This document shows positions 34,240-42,699 of a stretch of DNA of 64,000 nt, one piece after another; the first letter of the stretch is position 1, and each line of letters begins with the position of its first letter. The DNA is taken from NCBI GenBank assembly GCA_963516675.1, contig CAUQBH010000005.1:1-64000 (forward strand), in the 5' to 3' direction. Made by a program: the position numbers and the translations under genes. The notes under the pieces were generated by a model. That model was not told the DNA's origin, did no database searches, and was given only the letters and a program-made list of their open reading frames with translations. The DNA comes from JABCPE02 sp963516675 (lineage in GTDB: Bacteria; Bacteroidota; Bacteroidia; Flavobacteriales; Weeksellaceae).

Positions 34240-35688
34240 TTACATATTTGTAGGGAGGATAATCATGAGTGTAGTTCCTTTTCCTTCTTTGGAGCGGATG
34301 GAGATTTCTCCCTTATAGTCTTCTATCATTCTTTTTACCATTGCGAGCCCGAGGCCTGTTCCGCTGGATTTGGTGGTAAAATTAGGTTCAAAGATTTTTT
34401 CTAATTTATCCTCAGGGATTCCATTTCCGTTATCCTCTATGTTTAGGCTTATTTTTTTATTTAAAAGTTCCAGATTGATTTTGATGAAAAAGTCTTGTTT
34501 CTCATTTTTTGCTTGTTGGGCATTTAGGATGAGGTTGGTCATTATCCTCTGGAAGAAAGACTTGTCAAAGTTGATGAGGATATTATTTTGTTTAGGGTAA
34601 AATATGATTTCGTTCTTATCATCAAAAATCCTAATGAGGGATAAAATCTCATTGTTTACATTGATTACTTCATTCTTTTTTTCGGGCAGTTTTGTAAACT
34701 CCGAAAAAGCTCCAGCCACTTTTACTATTAGGTCTATCTGGTCTTCCATAGAGGAGCAGAGTTTTTTTACTTTATCTTCTATATCAGGGTCGTTTTTATC
34801 AAATTTCCTTTCAAAATTTTGGATGAGGAGTTTCATGGGAGTCAGCGGATTTTTGACTTCGTGAGCCACCTGTTTCGCCATTTCGCGCCATGCAGATTCT
34901 TTCTCTTTGAAGAATAATAGCTTTTTTTGTTCCTCTATCATCCGTATAGTTCGGTTATAGGAATTGATGAGCGGAGTAAATTCATCATCGTTGTAATATC
35001 GGATGGGTTTTAGCTCTTCATTAAGGTCTATTTGTGTGATTTTTTGTGAAATTTTTCTAATGTTTTTCGTTAGTTCATCGGAAATTCTCCAGCTGAGCCA
35101 TATTCCAAGGGCGATGATGATGATGTTCGCCGCAACCATGATTTGGATATACTGATTAAAGGTATCCAATCGGGTGTTATCACTATGATAAAAAGGGAAA
35201 AAAACAATGGCGACAGGCTCCAGCATGTTGTTTAGAAGTGGGATGTAAGAAGCTGTTAGATTGTCCTCCTCATCTTTTATGTATTCCACAACATCAAATC
35301 TATTTCCCTTTTTTAGGATTTTTTTTAGGACTTCTTCGGGAATTTCCTGTGGAGAAACTTGGTTTTTCTCTTTGTTGGAAAGCAGGAATTTCCCTTGTAG
35401 ATTATAGATGATAATGTCCTGCTTGTTGATATCGGAGATTTCTAAGATTTTTTTCTCCAAGATAGGTTTTATGTTTTTTTCAGTTATGGTCGTGTGGCTC
35501 ACCGCATAGTCTAATGAAGCCATCAGAATTTCTACTGTTTGGCGTAGCCTTTCTTTGTTTTGGGTTTCGGTATTTTTTTTGAAAACGAGATAAGAAATCA
35601 CCGTTACACCTATGATACTCAGTAGGGTAACCAGCATAAATCCGAAGAAGATTCTCGTTCGTATGTTTCCTTTGATGATGGAATTCAT
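34240..35688 (-). CDS. NtrY-like membrane sensor histidine kinase
   Basis: This 482-residue kinase has two membrane helices (about 13-33 and 173-195), a periplasmic sensor region between them, a HAMP-like segment, the phospho-acceptor H-box in AKQVAHEVKNPLTPMKLLIQ (about 270-289), and an ATP-binding domain with N-box NLILNAQQAK and G-boxes EDNGNGIPEDKL and SGTGLGLAMVK. The H-box with NPLTPMKL is of the NtrY type. No response regulator is adjacent, though the sigma-54 activator at 14.8-16.0 kb lacks a receiver, so a direct partner is not evident. It is flanked tightly by riboflavin synthase and the ABC exporter. Confidence 0.88.
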   Translation of the reverse strand: MNSIIKGNIRTRIFFGFMLVTLLSIIGVTVISYLVFKKNTETQNKERLRQTVEILMASLDYAVSHTTITEKNIKPILEKKILEISDINKQDIIIYNLQGKFLLSNKEKNQVSPQEIPEEVLKKILKKGNRFDVVEYIKDEEDNLTASYIPLLNNMLEPVAIVFFPFYHSDNTRLDTFNQYIQIMVAANIIIIALGIWLSWRISDELTKNIRKISQKITQIDLNEELKPIRYYNDDEFTPLINSYNRTIRMIEEQKKLLFFKEKESAWREMAKQVAHEVKNPLTPMKLLIQNFERKFDKNDPDIEDKVKKLCSSMEDQIDLIVKVAGAFSEFTKLPEKKNEVINVNNEILSLIRIFDDKNEIIFYPKQNNILINFDKSFFQRIMTNLILNAQQAKNEKQDFFIKINLELLNKKISLNIEDNGNGIPEDKLEKIFEPNFTTKSSGTGLGLAMVKRMIEDYKGEISIRSKEGKGTTLMIILPTNM

Positions 35689-35691
35689 GGA

Positions 35692-36276
35692 TTATTTTTT
35701 CATAAGTTTTGCTACATATTTCCCAATGATGTCAAATTCCAGATTTACTTTACTGCCAATCTCTAGATTCTTCAAATTAGTATGTTCCCAAGTGTAAGGA
35801 ATTATCGCCACCGAAAACTCATTTTCTCCGCTGTGAGCTACTGTCAGACTGATGCCGTCCACGGTGATAGACCCTTGTGGAACGGTCGGGAATCCATCTT
35901 TCTCGATGTATGCTATCGTGATGTAGTGGCTGCCGTTTAGGTTTTCTATGGATTTTATTGTCCCTGTTTGGTCTACATGTCCCTGCACGATATGCCCGTC
36001 TAGTCTGCCGTTCATCAGCACGCATCTTTCTAGATTTACTTTTGTGTCTATTTTCCAGCTTCCCAGATTGGTTTTTTCTAAAGTTTCTTGTATCGCGGTT
36101 ACGCCATATCGCTGATTTTCAATTTTTTCTATGGTCAGACAGCAGCCGTTATGAGAAAGACTTTGGTCTATTTTTAGTTCATCTGTAAAAGGGCAGCTCA
36201 TCGTGAAATGAACACTTGTTCCCATTGTTTCTATATTTTCTACTGTGGCAGTGGCTTCTACTATTCCTGTAAACAT
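35692..36276 (-). CDS. ribE: Riboflavin synthase alpha chain
   Basis: This 194-residue enzyme dismutates two lumazines into riboflavin. It consists of two similar lumazine-binding barrels (1-95 and 96-190), each with a motif of the type SLSHNGCCLTIE / ITVDGISLTV. The N-terminal MFTGIVEA is diagnostic. The next gene, a sensor kinase, begins 3 nt after its stop, so they share a transcript without an obvious functional link. Confidence 0.95.
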   Translation of the reverse strand: MFTGIVEATATVENIETMGTSVHFTMSCPFTDELKIDQSLSHNGCCLTIEKIENQRYGVTAIQETLEKTNLGSWKIDTKVNLERCVLMNGRLDGHIVQGHVDQTGTIKSIENLNGSHYITIAYIEKDGFPTVPQGSITVDGISLTVAHSGENEFSVAIIPYTWEHTNLKNLEIGSKVNLEFDIIGKYVAKLMKK

Positions 36277-36326
36277 AAATTTAAAGTATTTTTGAATAAA
36301 TCTGTTTTCTTCTCAAAAAATTAAAC

Positions 36327-36334
36327 TAATTTTG
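36327..36334 (+). promoter_or_regulatory. -7 box for pdxA
   Basis: TAATTTTG matches the consensus, 28 nt before the pdxA ATG. Confidence 0.5.
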
Positions 36335-36362
36335 CTCTTTTTAAGAGCCAAAGTTAAGCAAA

Positions 36363-37445
36363 ATGGAATTTAAACATAAAATAAAAGTAGGAATTTCTAT
36401 CGGAGACTATAATGGAATAGGTCCAGAAATTATCCTTAAAACATTGAAAGACAAGAGTATGCTGGATTTTTTCACGCCTGTAATTTTTGGTTCAGGGAAG
36501 CTCTTCTCTTTTCAGAAAAATGTATTTAAACTGCAGTTTAATTTTAACTATATCCTCCACGCTTCCGAGGCGGTAGATGGACAGATAAACATTGTCAATC
36601 TTCGTAAAGATGAAATGGAAGTAAAGTTCGGTACGCCCACAGAGGAATCTACTAAACTGGCGATAGACTCGCTAGAAGCTGCAACAAATGCTCTGATGAA
36701 GGGTGATGTAGATGTGCTGGTAACTGCGCCTATCAACAAGGATGAAATGATAAAACACGGTTTCCCATACACAGGACACACCGAGTATTTGGAGAAAAAA
36801 TTTGCAGCTAAAGGATTGATGTTTTTGGTAACAGAGGATTTAAAAGTAGCGGTTTCTACACACCATATTCCACTGGCGAAAGTGGCGGAAACAATCACGA
36901 AACAGAGGATAATAGACCAAGTAAAGCAGATGAACAACTGTCTGAAGCTGGATTTCTCTATCGAAAGACCAAAAATCGCAGTTCTTGGGCTGAATCCACA
37001 CTCGGGCGATGGCGGAACGATAGGAATGGAGGAAAAAGAAATCATAGAACCAGCCATCAAGGAATTGTTCGACCAAAGTTTTATGGCTTTTGGGCCTTAT
37101 CCAGCAGATAGTTTCTTCCAGCCAGAAAAATATAAACATTTCGATGGAGTTTTAGCGATGTATCATGACCAAGGTCTTACTCCGTTTAAGACCATCGCAT
37201 ACGAAAACGGAGTGAACTACACCGCGGGAATGCCGCTCATTAGAACATCGCCAGACCATGGAACGGCTTATGATATCGCAGGGAAGGGAGTAGCAGATGC
37301 TCGTTCCTTTGAGGAGGCTGTTTTCACAGCGATAAAGATTTTCAAAAATAGAGTAGAAAATTTAGACCTCATCGCTCATAAATTAGAGATAAGAAAAATA
37401 GCTCAGAATGTAGAAGATGAGGATCTTCCAGAAGGAGAGGAATAA
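36363..37445 (+). CDS. pdxA: 4-hydroxythreonine-4-phosphate dehydrogenase
   Basis: This 360-residue NAD-dependent enzyme acts in de novo pyridoxal phosphate synthesis. Visible family features are ISIGDYNGIGPEI at the N terminus, APINKDEMIKHGFPYTGHTE with a metal-binding His, NPHSGDGG, and AMYHDQGLTPFK with another metal His. Length is slightly above the common 330 because of a C-terminal extension ending in acidic residues. It is monocistronic between its own promoter box and a strong terminator. Confidence 0.94.
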   Translation: MEFKHKIKVGISIGDYNGIGPEIILKTLKDKSMLDFFTPVIFGSGKLFSFQKNVFKLQFNFNYILHASEAVDGQINIVNLRKDEMEVKFGTPTEESTKLAIDSLEAATNALMKGDVDVLVTAPINKDEMIKHGFPYTGHTEYLEKKFAAKGLMFLVTEDLKVAVSTHHIPLAKVAETITKQRIIDQVKQMNNCLKLDFSIERPKIAVLGLNPHSGDGGTIGMEEKEIIEPAIKELFDQSFMAFGPYPADSFFQPEKYKHFDGVLAMYHDQGLTPFKTIAYENGVNYTAGMPLIRTSPDHGTAYDIAGKGVADARSFEEAVFTAIKIFKNRVENLDLIAHKLEIRKIAQNVEDEDLPEGEE

Positions 37446-37474
37446 GAAAAGCACCTGATTTCAGGTGCTTTTTC
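37446..37474. terminator. Bidirectional terminator between pdxA and the OstA-like gene
   Basis: A perfect 12-bp stem AAAAGCACCTGA / TCAGGTGCTTTT with a 2-nt loop and T-runs lies between convergent genes. Confidence 0.85.
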
Positions 37475-37479
37475 TTTTA

Positions 37480-39216
37480 TTATTTTTTTACTCGTTTTCT
37501 TTTATTGGCGTTTTTCTTTTCTTCCTCTTTTTTTCGTTTGTTTTCCGCTTGGTCATAGAGGGCGGTGTCTGTTTCATAGATAATTTCTACATTTTCAGGT
37601 GAGTCCAAAAATATATCTTTCCATTTCCTTGGGCGGTCTTTGGTATTCCAGTTAAACTCTGGGAATTTCCGCTTCTCTGGAGCTATTTTGCTCATAGGAT
37701 ATATGTCTGTATTTGCGCCGATGTTACACGCTACGATGTGCAGTTTTTGTTCCTCGAAAAGCGCCTCAATTTCTCCACATGACGAAAGCGAAATGCCCAG
37801 TCTGTCCATGTTTTTTGTCTTTGCGTTTTGGCTTTCTACATAGTTGATGGCCTGTGCGTTTTCGGTTACTTTTATCAGATGAATGTTATTGTTTTTGTAG
37901 TAGGCTATCATCTGTTTTCCTTTCACTTGGTTAAATTCATCTTTTAGATTGATGGAATCTACCTTACTGATTGCTAGTGCGTTTCCGATTACTTTTAAAG
38001 AATCTATGCTTTCTTTTTGTGTGTTGAGGTAAGCTTTGATAACATCGCCTGTCACTTGTCGTTCGCCTGTCCAGAAAATAGGTTTTCTGATGAGGTGAAG
38101 CTCTCCATCAGTTTCATTAAAGCTAAGTGAATCAGCTCTTGCCTGCGCATTGGATTTGAACATTCTGGCTTTGTGGTAGGCTTTTAGGAAACTTTTTTTC
38201 ATTCTGCTGGCATCTGCTTTTTGGTAAGCGATGATTCTTTCGGCAGAAAAAAAGAGCGAATCGTTTTTAAAGATTTTCACAGCATAAGGCTTCCCTGTAA
38301 TCATCGCAGAATCTTTATTTTCAAATATCTCACCGTAAGAGCCTCTCACAAAGCGGTTTTCCCTTGGGTCATCCAGCAGCACATTTCCTTTCGCAGTTCC
38401 GAAACCTGTGTTTTGGTTGTAATACATGGCATCGCCTTTTAGGGTTTTTCCATTGTAGTAGATTCGTGAATTTTTGCTGAGATAGACCTCCTTGCTGCTC
38501 ATTTTATAATGTCCTTTCTCTGTGTATACCGAGTTGGACGGATTACTTTTGTTGATAATCGTAGTAGGGCCGTAGAACTCTGCGGTATTGGTATTTTGAT
38601 TTTGTTTAATTTTAGTTCCTTGTACTTGGTATTGGCTGTTGTCTATATTTACATTTCCTGTGACATCTACCACTCGGCTGGTGATGTTGTAGGTGGCAGT
38701 TTTGGTTCTTATGGTGTTGCTGCCATTGTAGATAGTTCCTCCCGTGTTGAAATAAGCCGTGTTCGGAATTCGGTCATAGTAGAGAATATCCGTTTTTATG
38801 GTTTGTTTAGGGTCGGTGAGGACTACATTTTTCCTTGCGATTCCACGCTGGGAGTTGCCGTCATACTGGATTTCTCCTGCGGTGATGAGGTTGCCGTCAG
38901 AGGTCTGCAGCTGGGTGTTTCCTATTGCCTTGGCGAAGTTCGCTTCGGAATAGAAAATCACGGTGTCGGCTTTTAGTGTAGAGCCTTTATGTTCCAGATG
39001 CACATTTCCTGTCATGAAGGTATTTCCGTCGAACAAATCTTGCCTTTTCTGGGTAAGGTCTGCGTGGATGATTCTTACCTTTACAGGTTCATCTTTTCCT
39101 TCTTGTTTTTGCTCAAAAAAAGGATCTTTTTCCAAATTGCCATTTATGGAAGTAATCTGCCCAAAGACAAACAAAGTGGACAGCAGGAAAAAAGATATAA
39201 ACAGTTTTTTTGTCAT
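37480..39216 (-). CDS. OstA-like (LptA/LptD N-terminal type) LPS transport protein
   Basis: This 578-residue exported protein has a signal peptide (MTKKLFISFFLLSTLFVFGQ) and repeated beta-strand units of the OstA/LptA jellyroll type (GNVHLEHKGSTLKADTVIFY, GKTLKGDAMYYNQNTGFGTAKGN-like repeats). In Bacteroidota such proteins probably form the periplasmic bridge for LPS. No C-terminal beta-barrel is present, so it is not full-length LptD. The C terminus is very basic (KKEEEKKNANKRKRVKK). It lies 13 nt after the Fur gene's stop, likely in one transcript. Confidence 0.85.
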   Translation of the reverse strand: MTKKLFISFFLLSTLFVFGQITSINGNLEKDPFFEQKQEGKDEPVKVRIIHADLTQKRQDLFDGNTFMTGNVHLEHKGSTLKADTVIFYSEANFAKAIGNTQLQTSDGNLITAGEIQYDGNSQRGIARKNVVLTDPKQTIKTDILYYDRIPNTAYFNTGGTIYNGSNTIRTKTATYNITSRVVDVTGNVNIDNSQYQVQGTKIKQNQNTNTAEFYGPTTIINKSNPSNSVYTEKGHYKMSSKEVYLSKNSRIYYNGKTLKGDAMYYNQNTGFGTAKGNVLLDDPRENRFVRGSYGEIFENKDSAMITGKPYAVKIFKNDSLFFSAERIIAYQKADASRMKKSFLKAYHKARMFKSNAQARADSLSFNETDGELHLIRKPIFWTGERQVTGDVIKAYLNTQKESIDSLKVIGNALAISKVDSINLKDEFNQVKGKQMIAYYKNNNIHLIKVTENAQAINYVESQNAKTKNMDRLGISLSSCGEIEALFEEQKLHIVACNIGANTDIYPMSKIAPEKRKFPEFNWNTKDRPRKWKDIFLDSPENVEIIYETDTALYDQAENKRKKEEEKKNANKRKRVKK

Positions 39217-39229
39217 AAATAGGGTGTTT

Positions 39230-39700
39230 TTATGGAGTAGCCTCCTTCTTTTGTCCGTAGAAATAGAGCGTGTGGCTGTCTATGGATACACCGAAAGCGC
39301 TTTCTATGGACTCTTTTATCGCTTGGATTCTTGGGTCGCAAAACTCTATGATTTCCTCTATTTCTTTCTGCGAACTATCTTTGTAGATAACGATATGGTC
39401 GTGCTGGCGGTCAAAATAGGATTTTTCATAGGTGGAACTTTCGCCGAACTGATGTTTTCTGACCAGCCCGGCATCTAGAAAAACCTCTATTGTGTTGTAA
39501 ATGGTTGCCTTACTGATGTGGTATTTTTTCTGCAGCATTAGTAGATAGAGGTCATCTACATTAAAGTGCTTGTCGTAATTGTATATTTCCTCCAAGATAG
39601 TGTATCTCTCAGGAGTGTTTCTCAGTCCCTTTTCTTTCAAGTAATTCCGCAGAACCTCCTTGATGGCTTCTATACTTTTACTATTCACTTTGTTTTCCAT
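39230..39700 (-). CDS. Fur-family metalloregulator lacking the CxxC zinc site
   Basis: This 156-residue regulator has a winged helix (about 10-85, recognition region ISKATIYNTIEVFLDAGLV) and a short dimerisation domain. The Fur-family His residues His83, His100 and His102 are present. The CxxC zinc knuckle expected after DHIVI is replaced by YKDSSQKE, and the C-terminal cysteine pair is absent; only Cys121 remains. The start at 39700 is preferred over a TTG upstream. The promoter box ends 7 nt before this ATG, so the mRNA may be leaderless. It is followed by the OstA-like gene. Confidence 0.85.
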   Translation of the reverse strand: MENKVNSKSIEAIKEVLRNYLKEKGLRNTPERYTILEEIYNYDKHFNVDDLYLLMLQKKYHISKATIYNTIEVFLDAGLVRKHQFGESSTYEKSYFDRQHDHIVIYKDSSQKEIEEIIEFCDPRIQAIKESIESAFGVSIDSHTLYFYGQKKEATP

Positions 39701-39706
39701 AGTGGG

Positions 39707-39736
39707 CAAATTTAATTATTTTTTACGAAGTAACAA
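39707..39736 (-). promoter_or_regulatory. Promoter of the Fur-family gene
   Basis: On the minus strand TTG (39736-39734) is followed after 19 nt by TAAATTTG (39714-39707). The ATG at 39700 lies 6 nt after the box, consistent with a leaderless start. Confidence 0.65.
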
Positions 39737-39782
39737 TTTAATTGTATCAAAACCAAATTCCTACCTTTTTTGTATTCAATAA

Positions 39783-39810
39783 AAAAACCGCAGAAGGCTC
39801 TGCGGTTTCT
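39783..39810 (-). terminator. Terminator after the orphan lipoprotein gene
   Basis: The stem AAACCGCAGA / TCTGCGGTTT with a 4-nt loop lies just beyond the stop codon. Confidence 0.75.
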
Positions 39811-39822
39811 TGCTATTGATTT

Positions 39823-40482
39823 TTATTTTACAGGATTTCCTTTGAAATCTGTTTTGTAGTAACCAAATTTTTCTTGTCCATTGGATTTCAGTTTTCCTTT
39901 TATAGAAACATCTATCAAGTTCTTTTTAATTTCAATGGTATAAACATATTGGTATTCAAACTTCTCATCATCTTTGTATTTCTTCCAAGCATCATCTATT
40001 ACTTTTTGTATTGTTTCAGCTGTTACTTCTTTGAAGTCAAATAATTCATCTTCTAAACGGAAATCCTCTGGATTACCACCAATTACATCGATTTCCATAA
40101 CCTCTGGAGCTTTCCATCCTGAATTAGAAGAATAACTGATTCCCTGCACTCTTCTTTTATCCTCATTGTCTTGGTAAACAATATTTACCATGAGTTCATC
40201 TAAATCATCTGTTTTAACCACTTTATCAGAATTTTTGGTAACCAGAAATCTTACTTCATCAGTTACTTTTGCATTTTCGCCGAGTTTTTCTACTACGGCA
40301 TCATACCATTTTTTAGTTTGTGCTGGATCAGAAAATAGTTTATAATCAATTTTTTCTTTTCCCGAAGCCTCATTTGCTGCTTCCTTTGCTGCATTTACAG
40401 CTTCTTTTGCTTTGTTACAAGATTGTAACCCCAGTAGCGATACTGCTAAAATACCCGCAGTGATGAATTTTTTTGCTTTCAT
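39823..40482 (-). CDS. Lipoprotein of unknown function
   Basis: This 219-residue protein has a clear lipoprotein signal (MKAKKFITAGILAVSLLGLQSC). A short Ala/Glu helical linker (NKAKEAVNAAKEAANEASGK) is followed by a mixed alpha/beta domain with no motif I recognise. It contains alternating charged strands (DELMVNIVYQDNEDKRRV, YQYVYTIEIKKNLIDVSI). It is likely an outer-membrane-anchored periplasmic protein. Neighbours give no functional clue. Expressed alone; the terminator follows immediately. Confidence 0.75.
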   Translation of the reverse strand: MKAKKFITAGILAVSLLGLQSCNKAKEAVNAAKEAANEASGKEKIDYKLFSDPAQTKKWYDAVVEKLGENAKVTDEVRFLVTKNSDKVVKTDDLDELMVNIVYQDNEDKRRVQGISYSSNSGWKAPEVMEIDVIGGNPEDFRLEDELFDFKEVTAETIQKVIDDAWKKYKDDEKFEYQYVYTIEIKKNLIDVSIKGKLKSNGQEKFGYYKTDFKGNPVK

Positions 40483-40724
40483 AATATTATTTTTTAAAAA
40501 AATTATTTGTACAAATTTAAAAATTTTTTACAATATTTTTTCATTAAAATAGAAAGAAATGCCTATTTATATAGTTTTTTTTGGAGTGTAAGAGTGGGTT
40601 TTTAGGAATAGTTTGTTTTTCAATGTATTAAATTCTAAAACCAAGAAAAAATAACTTTTTTGAAAATGGAATTAAATAAAAAAGAAAAACTTTGATTATT
40701 AAAGCTTTAATTCAAAAAAAAGAT
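40483..40724. other. AT-rich intergenic region upstream of rpsA
   Basis: This stretch between the divergent lipoprotein gene and rpsA promoter has no ORF of credible length or RNA fold that I can see. It is strongly AT-rich, as expected of UP-like promoter DNA before a ribosomal protein gene. Confidence 0.5.
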
Positions 40725-40732
40725 TATCTTTG
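40725..40732 (+). promoter_or_regulatory. -7 box for rpsA
   Basis: TATCTTTG fits TAnnTTTG. TTTG at 40691-40694 is too far (30 nt) to be a normal -33 element. Transcription would start near 40738, giving a leader of about 115 nt. Confidence 0.55.
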
Positions 40733-40737
40733 CAGCG

Positions 40738-40851
40738 TTTTTGTGGGAAATTTTGGCGGAAACAGAGAAATTTAACACCTAACTTCTTCCCGATTTTTCA
40801 GTCCCACGCACCGCCAATACTGAGAAAGAAGGAATACAAAGTGATATTTTT
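40738..40851 (+). promoter_or_regulatory. Structured rpsA leader, possible pseudoknot
   Basis: Two pairs of complementary segments interleave: GTGGGA (40743-40748) with TCCCAC (40802-40807), and TTGGCGG (40753-40759) with CCGCCAA (40811-40817). Order A-B-A'-B' makes an H-type pseudoknot possible. CTTCTT (40783-40788) can also pair with AAGAAG (40826-40831), just ahead of the start codon and overlapping the probable ribosome-binding region. This suits autoregulation by S1, but is untested. Confidence 0.5.
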
Positions 40852-42621
40852 ATGTCAAAACAAGAAGAGGTTCTTATGAACCAAAATGTGGCTCCAGAGC
40901 AGTTTGACTGGGATTCTTTCGAGTCTGGTCTTAACGCTGAGGACAGAAAAGAAAAAAATGAATTAGAAGAAATCTACAAAGGTTCTTTGAACGACCTTTC
41001 CGAATCTGATGTAATCATCGGGAAAGTGGTAAGACTTACAGACAAAGAAGCGATTGTAGACATCAACTTCAAGTCTGAGGGAGTAATTTCTCTCAACGAA
41101 TTCCGTTACAACTCTGGCCTAAAAGTAGGTGATGAAGTGGAAGTAATGGTAGACAGAAGAGAAGACAAAACAGGTCAGCTTCAGCTTTCTCACAAAAAAG
41201 CAAGAACGCTGAAAGCTTGGGATAAAGTAAATGAATACCACCAGTCTGGTGAAATCGTAAATGGTTTCGTGAAGTCTAGAACAAAAGGAGGTATGATTGT
41301 AGATGTTTTCGGTATCGAAGCATTCTTACCAGGTTCTCAGATCGATGTGAAACCTATCAAAGACTACGACCAATTCGTAGGAAAAACGATGGAGTTCAAA
41401 GTAGTGAAAATCAACCCAGAGTTCAAAAATGTGGTAGTTTCTCACAAAGCTCTTATCGAGGCTGATATCGAAGGACAGAAAAAAGAAATCATTTCTCAAT
41501 TAGAGAAAGGACAAGTTCTAGAAGGAACTGTTAAAAACATTACTTCTTACGGAGTATTCATCGACCTTGGTGGTGTAGATGGACTTATCCACATCACAGA
41601 CCTTTCTTGGTCAAGAGTAAATCACCCATCAGAATTCCTTTCTGAAGGACAAACTGTAAAAGTGGTAATCCTTGATTTCGATGATGAGAAAACAAGAATT
41701 CAGCTTGGTATGAAACAGCTAGAACCACATCCATGGGAAGCTCTTTCTGCTGACTTGAAAGTAGGAGACAAAGTAAAAGGAAAAGTAGTAGTTCTTGCTG
41801 ACTACGGTGCGTTCGTAGAAATCGCTCCAGGTGTAGAAGGGCTTATCCATGTTTCTGAAATGTCTTGGTCTACTCACCTTAGAAGTGCAGGAGATTTCGT
41901 GAAAATCGGTGATGAGGTAGAAGCTGTAGTGCTTACTTTGGATAAAAATGAAAGAAAAATTTCATTGGGTATCAAGCAATTGACTCCAGATCCATGGGCT
42001 GACATCCAGTCTAAATATCCAGTAGGTTCTAAGCACACAGGAACTGTTAGAAACTTTACTAACTTCGGTGTGTTTGTAGAATTGGAAGAAGGAATAGACG
42101 GACTTATCTACATCTCTGACCTTTCTTGGACTAAGAAAATCAAGCATCCATCTGAGTTCTGCGCTGTAGGAGACAAACTAGATGTAGTAGTTCTAGAACT
42201 TGATACAGAAGCTAGAAGACTTTCTCTTGGACACAAACAATTGACTGAAAACCCTTGGGATAAATACGAATCTAAATACGCTGAAGGAACTGTACATACA
42301 GGAACAGCAGTAGATGTTTTTGATAAAGGAGCTCAGGTTCAGTTCGAGGATGCAGAAGTAGAAGCATTTTGCCCTTCAAGATTGTTAGAAAAAGAAGATG
42401 GTTCTAAAATCAAGAAAGGAGAAGAAGCTCAGTTTAAAGTAATTGAGTTCAACAAAGAATTCAAGAGAGTAGTGGTTTCTCACACAGGTCTTTTCAGAGA
42501 TGAAGAAAAGAAAAATGTAAAAGAAGCTGCAGCTAAATCTTCTTCAAGCGAAGAAAAAACAACTCTTGGAGACATTGATGCTCTTGCAGAATTGAAAAAG
42601 AAAATGGACGGAGGTAAATAA
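40852..42621 (+). CDS. rpsA: 30S ribosomal protein S1
   Basis: This 589-residue protein is ribosomal S1, which binds mRNA and helps initiation. It has a series of S1 (OB-fold) domains: visible repeats include GTVKNITSYGVFIDLGGVDGL, GKVVVLADYGAFVEIAPGVEG and GTVRNFTNFGVFVELEEGIDG, plus more divergent N- and C-terminal copies. An acidic N terminus (about 30 residues) and a charged C-terminal tail with serines flank them. It stands alone with its own promoter, leader and terminator. Confidence 0.95.
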   Translation: MSKQEEVLMNQNVAPEQFDWDSFESGLNAEDRKEKNELEEIYKGSLNDLSESDVIIGKVVRLTDKEAIVDINFKSEGVISLNEFRYNSGLKVGDEVEVMVDRREDKTGQLQLSHKKARTLKAWDKVNEYHQSGEIVNGFVKSRTKGGMIVDVFGIEAFLPGSQIDVKPIKDYDQFVGKTMEFKVVKINPEFKNVVVSHKALIEADIEGQKKEIISQLEKGQVLEGTVKNITSYGVFIDLGGVDGLIHITDLSWSRVNHPSEFLSEGQTVKVVILDFDDEKTRIQLGMKQLEPHPWEALSADLKVGDKVKGKVVVLADYGAFVEIAPGVEGLIHVSEMSWSTHLRSAGDFVKIGDEVEAVVLTLDKNERKISLGIKQLTPDPWADIQSKYPVGSKHTGTVRNFTNFGVFVELEEGIDGLIYISDLSWTKKIKHPSEFCAVGDKLDVVVLELDTEARRLSLGHKQLTENPWDKYESKYAEGTVHTGTAVDVFDKGAQVQFEDAEVEAFCPSRLLEKEDGSKIKKGEEAQFKVIEFNKEFKRVVVSHTGLFRDEEKKNVKEAAAKSSSSEEKTTLGDIDALAELKKKMDGGK

Positions 42622-42641
42622 TCCATCCCATTTCTAAATAC

Positions 42642-42680
42642 AAAAATCCCGCTGCTGTTTAGCAAGCGGGATTTTATTTT
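42642..42680. terminator. Terminator between rpsA and the ABC-F gene
   Basis: The stem AAAAATCCCGCT / AAGCGGGATTTT, with a T-rich tail, separates two convergent genes. Confidence 0.75.
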
Positions 42681-42699
42681 TTCTTTATATAAAAGAATA

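Noticed and set aside
38509..39478. Long plus-strand frames opposite the OstA-like and Fur genes
   Set aside because: They are shadows of repeated beta-strand coding sequence; no start signals or homology.
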